This document shows positions 57,764-64,000 of a DNA stretch of 64,000 bases, in pieces. The notes below the pieces were generated by a model. The model saw nothing but the letters and a program-made list of their open reading frames with translations. It was not told the DNA's origin and searched no databases. Where the stretch lies: the NCBI GenBank assembly GCA_024401695.1, contig JAKSKN010000001.1, positions 1 to 64,000 on the forward strand. The letters run 5' to 3'. This DNA is from Bacteroidales bacterium (GTDB lineage Bacteria > Bacteroidota > Bacteroidia > Bacteroidales > UBA932). Every line of letters begins with the position of its first letter. Positions within the stretch are counted from its first letter, which is position 1. The translations under genes and the position numbers were made by a program.

Positions 57764-59389
57764 TTATTGCGTAATTGGTATGCCTTTATATTGCCTGATT
57801 AGGGCCTTGTACTCCGGAAGATTGCGCAGCGGGTCCATATCGTCATCGTGTTCAAGGTGCGCAAACCTGCGGTATCCCTTTTCGAATGCGGTCTTCAGCG
57901 CCTCAAGAGCATCGTCAGTGCGTCCCATTCTTGCAAAGAGACAGGCTTTGTCATAGTAAACCCCACTATCATATGGATTGTTTTCAATAATCTTTTCCAT
58001 CCATTCCAAGGCCTCATCTCCCCTGCCAAGAGCGTGGAGTGCATAATGGCGGCAACTTCCGTCCTTCGCCACCGTATCCTTGGCAACAACCATTTCATAA
58101 TCAGCATTAGCCAATCCGGTCCTGCCTTGCTTCTTATACTGGTCGCCACGGCTCAGGAACAGGTATGGGTAGTCCTTGTCCAGGTCGATTCCTGCATTGT
58201 AGTCCTCCATAGCCTTTACATCATTGCCCGACAACTCATAGCTCCAGCCCCGGGCATAATAGAAATAACTGTGTGACGGGTCGATATCCATAGCCGCCGT
58301 ATAGTCAGCAATAGCCTTGTCATACATTCCGGCACTGCGGAAAACGTCTCCGCGCAACGAAAGGACATTCTCATCACCCGGCTCAAGAGCAAGAGCTTTT
58401 GTCAAGTCCCTGATGGCCTTCTGAAATTCCCCCACCTCTTCGTAACAATTGGCTCGAAAAACACTCAGGGTGGCGTTTTCGCCATATTCGGCCTCGACCT
58501 TGTCGTAGAGTTCGATTGCCTTGGCATAATCACCGTGACTTTCGTAGAGTCTGGTGAGCAGGACAACCCAGGAGCCGGATGCGTTTTCCTTATTCATCTC
58601 CGCCTTCACTTTGGCGACAGCGTATGTGTAGTGCTTGCCGGCATACTCGGCAACGGCACCAATGGGCGCATCGTCGTCCGTTTCCATATACTTCAAAGCA
58701 GCATCCACTGACTCATCAGTCTTACCCATCTTGTCAAGAATCATCATTTTGAAACGGTATATCTGAGAATATGACTCATCATAAGACTCCGCCATTTTAA
58801 TGTACTTCATTGCTTCCTCATACCTCTCCTGATCCATATAATTCCTGGCAAGGCCAACCATAGCGGCACAGTCTCCTTCGTCCGCATTAAGCATCCGGAA
58901 ATAAACTTTCTCGGCTCCGGGGAGGTCGCCAGAGTTGTATAGCGCCTGTGCATAATCGAAGGTATAGCTCTGGACTTTTTCGGGGTTATCCCGTTTCGCC
59001 AGCTTGGCTGCCATCTGATAGTCCTTGGCCGCTTCTGAGTATCTTTCCATATCGTCATAGATTGCACCCCGAAGGCCATATAGCGTGGACTTATATACTG
59101 ACGGCTTGCCCTTATAATTCCTGATGGCATAATTTACGTCACGGAGGGCCACGTCGTATTGGCCTTCAAGCCCCATAATTGCCGCGTGAAGGAATCGGGA
59201 ATCCAGATGATCCGGCGTATCATCAAGAATCTCATCGAGAAGTTCGAGAGCCTTGGCCTCATCGTCTTCATCCCTATAGGCTTCAATAGCCTTCAGGTAC
59301 TTGTAGTCGGAAGTTGCGTTGCGCTGGGCGCAGGAGGGATTGATTAAAAGCACCAAGGCCGCAAATAGAGAAACCGCAAACTTTTTCAT
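57764..59389 (-). CDS. Secreted TPR-repeat protein
   Basis: This 541-aa protein has a signal peptide ending LINPSCAQ; the Cys could be lipidated. It then has about 13 tetratricopeptide units (for example YSEAAKDYQMAAKLAKRDNP, AIADYTAAMDIDPSHSYFYY and GRTDDALEALKTAFEKGYRR). TPR arrays bind partner proteins, here probably in the periplasm. The family is broad and the partner unknown. Last block RFAHLEHDDDMDPLRNLPEY resembles the C-terminal cap of related Bacteroidota proteins. Confidence 0.82.
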   Translation of the reverse strand: MKKFAVSLFAALVLLINPSCAQRNATSDYKYLKAIEAYRDEDDEAKALELLDEILDDTPDHLDSRFLHAAIMGLEGQYDVALRDVNYAIRNYKGKPSVYKSTLYGLRGAIYDDMERYSEAAKDYQMAAKLAKRDNPEKVQSYTFDYAQALYNSGDLPGAEKVYFRMLNADEGDCAAMVGLARNYMDQERYEEAMKYIKMAESYDESYSQIYRFKMMILDKMGKTDESVDAALKYMETDDDAPIGAVAEYAGKHYTYAVAKVKAEMNKENASGSWVVLLTRLYESHGDYAKAIELYDKVEAEYGENATLSVFRANCYEEVGEFQKAIRDLTKALALEPGDENVLSLRGDVFRSAGMYDKAIADYTAAMDIDPSHSYFYYARGWSYELSGNDVKAMEDYNAGIDLDKDYPYLFLSRGDQYKKQGRTGLANADYEMVVAKDTVAKDGSCRHYALHALGRGDEALEWMEKIIENNPYDSGVYYDKACLFARMGRTDDALEALKTAFEKGYRRFAHLEHDDDMDPLRNLPEYKALIRQYKGIPITQ

Positions 59390-59640
59390 ATAATGTTGGT
59401 GTTAGAGAGGTTTATCGTCTGAGTTTTTACTGTTTTTAGGGTTCTTTACGGAACAAAAATGAACAAAAAGATTCAGTCCAGAAAGCAATTTCCCGGGCAA
59501 TGTACGAAATGAAAAACTCGTGTATGAAATCAAAAGAACGCTCCTCGGAAGAGGAACGTCCCATGTCAAAAACATCGTTAATAATGCTATTTCTTCTTGA
59601 GGTCTTTCAACAGAGGCAACACTCTCTATTTTGTGACATT

Positions 59641-60255
59641 TCAAAATCGTTCCACAATTGTTGCAGAAGTTATTTTCAAATATTTTTCTCCAGCATTATG
59701 TATTATCGGAGTATATTCATTTTTCATCGCTCCATATTCTCCTTCACTAGTTGTATTTCCAGATTTTGCATGGAATTTAATACGCAAACCATTTTGTACT
59801 TTTTTTGAGATGCAATGAAAATAGCAAATATTCAAATCTCCTAATCTGACTTCGATAAATTCAACTTCATCACTTGGACACTTTACATCCAATTTCATTC
59901 TACTCCAATTATTCTCAAAGATAGCTTCTAATCGCACAATATTTCCGTTTGAAAGATGCTCATTGCTCTTATTTGAAATAGGTGACATAAATTTTTGAAC
60001 GACATTAATATCAGCCACCAAAGAATTTAATTTATAACGTTCTTCTTGCGAAACATGAACCCCTTTGATTATTTCTCGAAGTTCATCTAACTGACTGTAA
60101 ATCTTTTCATTTTGCGCCTGTTCGGTTGGGATTTGTAAAAAAGCCCCCATTAATAAATTAAAATCGGCATATGCGGCATCACAAATGTTATCATATTGAG
60201 CATAACTTTTTGCAGAACAAAATAGAATGCACAACAGGCACAAGATTCGTTTCAT
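59641..60255 (-). CDS. Secreted hypothetical protein
   Basis: This 204-aa protein has a signal peptide (MKRILCLLCILFCSAKSYA) and a beta-rich C-terminal half with the fragment YFHCISKKVQNGLRIKFHAK. I do not recognise it. The DNA is clearly richer in A/T than the preceding genes, as are the other genes between 59.6 and 61.8 kb, which suggests different origin. The 251-nt gap to the TPR gene and the 196-nt gap upstream hold no gene I can support. Confidence 0.6.
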   Translation of the reverse strand: MKRILCLLCILFCSAKSYAQYDNICDAAYADFNLLMGAFLQIPTEQAQNEKIYSQLDELREIIKGVHVSQEERYKLNSLVADINVVQKFMSPISNKSNEHLSNGNIVRLEAIFENNWSRMKLDVKCPSDEVEFIEVRLGDLNICYFHCISKKVQNGLRIKFHAKSGNTTSEGEYGAMKNEYTPIIHNAGEKYLKITSATIVERF

Positions 60256-60451
60256 AAATCACTTTTCTTAATGGGCAACTACAAATGGTTCAATGATTTC
60301 TAAAACCCCAAAAGAGGAATAAGTCAATTTATTATTTTGATTGCCATTCCTCGTTTTCGTTATAAAAACCTTTTTTACCAAGTGTAACCTAATGATACGT
60401 GGCCAACCAGTATAAGCGTAAAAAAACACAATAAGCATTTCGTACAATATG

Positions 60452-60643
60452 TTAATGATTGTCGTCTATATTTTCCCATTTTCTTTTTTTTTCAGCATCT
60501 TCTTTTTTTTGTTTTGCCCTTTGTACTAGAAAAATACCTAGAAACAAAAAAAACAGGCCACCGATAGGATTACTGCCTCCAATAAGAGATCCCAGTAAAG
60601 CAATAGCACCGAATACAATGAGAATAATACCTGTCGTTTTCAT
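60452..60643 (-). CDS. Small two-helix membrane protein
   Basis: A 63-aa protein with two hydrophobic helices (TGIILIVFGAIALLGSLIGG and PIGGLFFLFLGIFLVQRA) and a highly charged C-terminal tail (KQKKEDAEKKRKWEN). No family is recognised. It lies at the end of the minus-strand group 60452-61746. Confidence 0.55.
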   Translation of the reverse strand: MKTTGIILIVFGAIALLGSLIGGSNPIGGLFFLFLGIFLVQRAKQKKEDAEKKRKWENIDDNH

Positions 60644-60672
60644 AGGAGTATTTTTGAGAAAATAAATTTTAA

Positions 60673-60915
60673 TTATTCTTCAGTAGGTGGTGTTTTATCA
60701 CTAGTCACCTCTACGAATTCAAAATCTCTTTTCTTACTTAAAAGAGTAATGATAATTCCAATGAGTGGGCTTAAAAGAAGACTAAAAATGAAACTCCAAG
60801 TAAAGCCTATTTTTCTGTTTTTGCCAAGCCGGCCAACGAGAATACAGAGGATTACATTAATAAATAAAAATAAGATAGATCCTCCCATATTAATAAATAA
60901 AATAGATTCTCCCAT
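60673..60915 (-). CDS. Small membrane protein
   Basis: An 80-aa protein with two TM segments (ILFLFINVILCILVGRLG and FTWSFIFSLLLSPLIGIIIT), then a charged tail ending VTSDKTPPTEE. A repeated SILFINMGG/SILFLFINV at its start suggests a short duplication; the DNA repeats an ATATTAATAAATAAAATAGAT unit around 60860-60912 (given approximately). Function is unknown. Confidence 0.5.
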   Translation of the reverse strand: MGESILFINMGGSILFLFINVILCILVGRLGKNRKIGFTWSFIFSLLLSPLIGIIITLLSKKRDFEFVEVTSDKTPPTEE

Positions 60916-60925
60916 ATCTCAATAA

Positions 60926-61351
60926 TTAAAAAGTAATTCCAAGTTCATTAATTGCTCTTTCTTTTATTGCCTCAAGAGCTTTAAGGTCATTTTTATTTTT
61001 AGTTATTAACTGAAATATTTCCAATGCTTTCTTATTCTTCTCACTGTCATCAGGGAATCTATCCGGATGACATTTTACAATAAGAGTCTTATATATTTCT
61101 GATGAATGAAATGCACTATTTACGATGTTATTGAAATCAACTGATTCTTCCAAAATCTTCTTTTTAATACCAGACTTGGGATTAGTTCTATTTTTAGCAC
61201 TAACATATGAATATAAGCCTACAATAATAGCCAATTCAATTATAGCAATATAGGTCCAGCCATTTATCAAAAAAAAATTATGAACAACTGATTGTTGCAT
61301 ATCAAGAGAGCCCGGCCCTTTTACCAAGGAATCAATGATTTCTTTGTTCAT
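60926..61351 (-). CDS. Membrane-anchored J-domain-like protein
   Basis: This 141-aa protein has one TM helix (about residues 28-50, TYIAIIELAIIVGLYSYVSA) and a C-terminal helical segment with YKTLIVKCHPDRFPDDSEKN. The HPD tripeptide between two helices is the mark of J domains, which stimulate Hsp70 (DnaK) ATPase. The flanking helices fit a J-like fold, although helix I is not easily seen. ATG 61351 was chosen over 61399 because it begins the compact protein. The gene starts 5 nt after the next gene upstream. Confidence 0.65.
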   Translation of the reverse strand: MNKEIIDSLVKGPGSLDMQQSVVHNFFLINGWTYIAIIELAIIVGLYSYVSAKNRTNPKSGIKKKILEESVDFNNIVNSAFHSSEIYKTLIVKCHPDRFPDDSEKNKKALEIFQLITKNKNDLKALEAIKERAINELGITF

Positions 61352-61356
61352 CGTGG

Positions 61357-61746
61357 TTATCCTTCTATTTGTATGTAATCTCTTATTTGCCAACGGCATC
61401 CAAATTCACCAACATCTCCACATATCTCTAACGTATCAAAACCCAACACCACAAGTTTCCGGACCAATGTTCTATCTGACATTATTACATTCCCGATTTG
61501 CATAATTTCATTTTTTGAAAGTTGAGTACCATTAAATGCTTGTATTCTAAAACCCGTATATAGCCAATCCGAAAACTGATGACGATATGACCTTTCACCT
61601 CTTGAAATTGATGCTTTCATAAGTGTAGGAGCAACACTAGAAATAAAGGACTCTCGTGCAGCTTCATTAAAACTACGGACTAACTTTCTCCTTTCGCTTC
61701 TATCCTTAAACCAATCAACTATTCGATTCCAATTATTCGCTAACAT
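61357..61746 (-). CDS. Conserved hypothetical protein paired with J-domain-like gene
   Basis: This 129-aa protein starts MLANNWNRIVDWFKDRSERR and contains SISRGERSYRHQFSDWLYTG and CGDVGEFGCRWQIRDYIQI. I recall this protein adjoining a similar J-domain-like gene in other Bacteroidota, which suggests a functional pair. No enzymatic motif is seen. The -7 box TATTTTTG at 61773-61780 probably drives this gene and the downstream small membrane genes. Confidence 0.6.
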   Translation of the reverse strand: MLANNWNRIVDWFKDRSERRKLVRSFNEAARESFISSVAPTLMKASISRGERSYRHQFSDWLYTGFRIQAFNGTQLSKNEIMQIGNVIMSDRTLVRKLVVLGFDTLEICGDVGEFGCRWQIRDYIQIEG

Positions 61747-61772
61747 ATTTGAGTTTATCAAAACTTTTTATG

Positions 61773-61780
61773 CAAAAATA
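61773..61780 (-). promoter_or_regulatory. -7 box of J-domain-like operon
   Basis: TATTTTTG on the minus strand, 26 nt before the ATG at 61746. Confidence 0.5.
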
Positions 61781-61796
61781 GCAAAAACTGATGATT

Positions 61797-62579
61797 TCAG
61801 TTCACAATCCAGAAAGTTAACCAATTTGTACAATAATCATGTGTCTTGGGATGTATTATTACCGCCGGGCCTATCAGTTCGGAGTTGACCTCGGGCCTGT
61901 ACCAAGAATGGTTCCATCCTGCGCCCATGTCCAGATACAAAGCTTCAGTCGTACCTGCGGCAAGCAAGTTATTTATGAATTCGCCAAATGTACCCCAGTC
62001 ACGCGCATCTGCAATACATAACTTCCCGTCGATCTCACATAAGGCACGGAAAAGATTTTCACTTGACGCCATTCGGGTATGAGGGACTTCTACTCCACCA
62101 TGTATCATCATCTCCTGGGCAAAGCCGGAGCCAAAATAAGCAGCAGCAGAATCAAGTTCGGCAGAATAGTTCTTATGGAGGAATTTCCACCTTCCATTAT
62201 ATGCAACAAATGCCCCATTGTTTCTAGTACATCGAAAACCACGGTATCGCTTCCCCATTCCGTCACTAACATGGTCTCCGGCAATATTACTATGCCTGAA
62301 CTCATTCAGACATTGTCCAGTAAATGCTGCAGCGCAGCAGAAACTGATATTAAAACTGCTTGTGTCCGGCATCTCGCCAGTTACAAGGCCTACAGAGCCA
62401 AGATGAGGATAGTATATCCTCAACCCGGCTTGAGTCGTATCAACCTCCACAGCCGCCCACATTTCCGATTCAAAATCGGCTTCTAGGGCAAATTTATTAC
62501 GGCCATTGCCTGCACAACTGCCAAGCGACAAAAAACAGCATACAAGAAATATACTATGCAACAACCGGTCAATTCCCAT
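61797..62579 (-). CDS. Lipoprotein resembling phosphodiester glycosidases
   Basis: This 260-aa lipoprotein has the lipobox LGSC followed by AGNGRN. The mature part reads SFNISFCCAAAFTGQCLNEF, then RNNGAFVAYNGRWKF and GTFGEFINNLLAAGTTEALY, ending with LDMGAGWNHSWYR. This resembles the NAGPA-like phosphodiester-glycosidase fold (FNGGFF-like segment, DGG-like end), although key residues have changed. ATG 62579 starts the signal peptide; it overlaps the next gene upstream by 11 nt. Confidence 0.55.
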   Translation of the reverse strand: MGIDRLLHSIFLVCCFLSLGSCAGNGRNKFALEADFESEMWAAVEVDTTQAGLRIYYPHLGSVGLVTGEMPDTSSFNISFCCAAAFTGQCLNEFRHSNIAGDHVSDGMGKRYRGFRCTRNNGAFVAYNGRWKFLHKNYSAELDSAAAYFGSGFAQEMMIHGGVEVPHTRMASSENLFRALCEIDGKLCIADARDWGTFGEFINNLLAAGTTEALYLDMGAGWNHSWYRPEVNSELIGPAVIIHPKTHDYCTNWLTFWIVN

Positions 62580-63357
62580 ATTCTTCAATAAATTCGTGAA
62601 AACTCTCAATGAATTCGTCCATAGTCTTGCCCTCATAGGAAATCAAGACAGGGTACATCAACTTACCAAAGTTGGATGGAATATCCGCCAGGTCATCGAT
62701 GTTAAGAATGTCGTGCGTCAGCTCGTGATACATAAGCCAGTAGCGCATAGCTTTACCGAACTTCGCCCACGATGATGGGTTGATATAAATCTCTATGATA
62801 TCATCACGGTCATAGCCATAAGACATAGCATGTGCATGCCTGACATCTGTAATCTTGTCGAGATTTGCGAACTTGATAATGGTCTTATGAGGGTGTGTTG
62901 GGATGATGTCGAAAAACTCAAGGTCCCTGTAATACTTGTCCAGATAGAACTGGAAATCCACATCAGGATCGTCATAAGCGCTTGCAACAATCTCTTTATA
63001 TAGCAAGTCCGCCTCACTCTTCCTGGGAATAATGCATACAACCAAAAGAATAATGGCGGCTAGGCCTATGCAGACAGAAAGCCATACCTTCGCGATAAAA
63101 TGCTTCTTTTCCTTGGCTGATGGCAAAAGAGAAGTTAGACTCTGCTCTTCAATCGGTTGAGGGTTCTCTTCCTGTGGGAGCGGCGGAGGAACGGCCCAAC
63201 AAAGATGCTTCAGTTCATCTATTTCTGAAATGGGTGTCCACCTTTCCAATCCGATGCACCAAAACTTCGTGCCGGGACTGAATTGCATGTCGTTCAGTCC
63301 TTCCAGGGTAACGGGGCCTTTCCTCTCTCCGTTTTGTATGTAATAGTACTGGTTCAT
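62569..63357 (-). CDS. GYF_2 - TM - HELTH putative metalloprotease
   Basis: This 262-aa protein has an N-terminal GYF_2-type domain (YYYIQNGERKGPVTLEGL, FWCIGLERWTPISEI; residues 3-50). A proline-rich linker PPPLPQEENPQPIEE, a TM helix (about 86-110) and an extracytoplasmic domain containing YHELTHDI follow. HELTH fits the zinc-protease signature HExxH, with acidic residues downstream (DDLAD) as possible third ligands. The architecture suggests a membrane protease with a cytoplasmic adaptor. No direct activity evidence exists, and the third zinc ligand is not certain. Confidence 0.6.
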   Translation of the reverse strand: MNQYYYIQNGERKGPVTLEGLNDMQFSPGTKFWCIGLERWTPISEIDELKHLCWAVPPPLPQEENPQPIEEQSLTSLLPSAKEKKHFIAKVWLSVCIGLAAIILLVVCIIPRKSEADLLYKEIVASAYDDPDVDFQFYLDKYYRDLEFFDIIPTHPHKTIIKFANLDKITDVRHAHAMSYGYDRDDIIEIYINPSSWAKFGKAMRYWLMYHELTHDILNIDDLADIPSNFGKLMYPVLISYEGKTMDEFIESFHEFIEEYGN

Positions 63358-63360
63358 AGG

Positions 63361-63954
63361 TTATTTCTTGTATTGATCTGTGAATACCAGACTACAAACT
63401 GATGCATCAAACAAAGACTCAAGGGAATCATTCCAATTAGCAGAGGTGAACATTCCGGTAATTGTTATTACCTTATCCTCGTAAAACGTATAATAATATT
63501 TGCAAGTCATTCGCAGACTGTCCCCATATCCGGACATCGTCAAACTGACTTTGTAGGTAAAGAACGGATATTTGTCCACTGTGAGTATTTTCTTGCTCAA
63601 AAGTTCCGGAGAGCTATTAGGATAATCCTCCTTTATCATATCAAGAACGGAACCCGACATTACATCGTACATATCGAGGAACTCTTTTCTCGAAAAAAAG
63701 GTGACGTTATCCGTTACAAGCAGGGATAGTTTTGCCGAATTCTTCGAACTATACATCTTCACGATATGCGGGCGACGCGCCTGCTGTTCTGTCCACCCCT
63801 TCGGAGGCTGGAATTTCAAGTTAACCCCCAATGACCTGGGCAACCCGTCAATGCTCACATAGCCATCCAGCCAATCAACGTATGACGGCTGGGCGTAGGA
63901 AAGGCCTGCCGAAAACGAAAATAGGATGACGATAATTAAGAGTTGGCGTTGCAT
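63361..63954 (-). CDS. Secreted hypothetical protein
   Basis: This 197-aa protein has a signal peptide (MQRQLLIIVILFSFSAGLSYA) and a single domain with VNLKFQPPKGWTEQQARRPH and ITGMFTSANWNDSLESLF, which resembles small Bacteroidota proteins that carry a PsbP/LpqN-like fold. ATG 63954 was preferred over the upstream 63999 because it begins the signal peptide. The gene is followed 3 nt later by the GYF_2-TM-HELTH gene, so the two are coexpressed. Confidence 0.6.
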   Translation of the reverse strand: MQRQLLIIVILFSFSAGLSYAQPSYVDWLDGYVSIDGLPRSLGVNLKFQPPKGWTEQQARRPHIVKMYSSKNSAKLSLLVTDNVTFFSRKEFLDMYDVMSGSVLDMIKEDYPNSSPELLSKKILTVDKYPFFTYKVSLTMSGYGDSLRMTCKYYYTFYEDKVITITGMFTSANWNDSLESLFDASVCSLVFTDQYKK

Positions 63955-64000
63955 GGATTGAAGGCAAAATGTTATTAATTTCCTGAAGATGCTTCCCAAA

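Noticed and set aside
59402-59644. 80-codon minus-strand frame between the TPR and secreted protein genes
   Set aside because: No promoter, no start context and no recognisable composition; the stretch looks intergenic.

Overview
The window is chromosomal DNA from a member of the Bacteroidota, almost certainly order Bacteroidales and probably host-associated. The support is a recurring promoter signature (TTG, about 19-21 nt, TAnnTTTG), many lipoproteins with short signal peptides and a Cys lipobox followed by acidic or Lys residues, FISUMP-type (Fib_succ_major) and fimbrillin-like surface lipoproteins, a TonB-dependent receptor, BIG2 repeats, and tandem toxin-antitoxin modules. Species cannot be fixed from the sequence alone.

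Layout. 0-8.7 kb: metabolic and housekeeping genes (glycerate kinase, ugd between two related APH-fold phosphotransferases, a 10-TM putative metal exporter, 3-hydroxyacyl-CoA dehydrogenase) and a large lipoprotein of unknown role. 8.8-14.6 kb: a microprotein plus FISUMP lipoprotein, an IS1182 transposase remnant, an ECF sigma / membrane protein / TonB-plug-like operon and a convergent TonB-dependent receptor. 14.6-21.5 kb: core genes (SulP, pncA-pncB, hisS, sppA, initiator tRNA). 21.4-27.1 kb: an accessory zone beside the tRNA with two tandem toxin-antitoxin cassettes bounded by repeats, a truncated Y1 (RAYT) transposase, an ATPase gene fragment, a palindromic MITE-like repeat and an intact DUF234-type ATPase. 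27.3-42.7 kb: a surface-lipoprotein region in which short peptides (44-52 aa, YVPxxVKVIE motif) precede FISUMP/fimbrillin lipoproteins; three units also carry a leader ORF, two of them with a poly-G tract. A preQ1-I riboswitch-yhhQ unit lies within it. 42.8-48.1 kb: a second accessory array in which mosaic repeats separate a DinD-like gene, a GNAT toxin-antitoxin pair, an MqsRA-like pair and another DUF234 ATPase. 48.1-53.3 kb: a BMP-type lipoprotein overlapping a periplasmic-binding/legumain (C13) fusion, two Cys-motif lipoproteins and an Ntn-hydrolase lipoprotein. 53.4-57.1 kb: a TetR-controlled acyltransferase and GNAT region with eroded genes. 57.2-64 kb: minus-strand small membrane and envelope proteins, including a TPR protein, a membrane J-domain-like protein, a phosphodiester-glycosidase-like lipoprotein and a GYF_2-TM-HELTH protein.

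How it fits together. The strongest candidates for undescribed biology are (i) the microprotein/surface-lipoprotein pairs with a poly-G-containing leader ORF, which look like a family of switchable surface-protein loci, (ii) two repeat-delimited cassette arrays rich in toxin-antitoxin and ATPase genes, and (iii) palindromes whose loops are inverted between otherwise identical repeat copies. Several genes have the -7 box exactly 4 nt before the ATG, pointing to leaderless transcripts. Protein families were assigned by reading motifs, without database searches.
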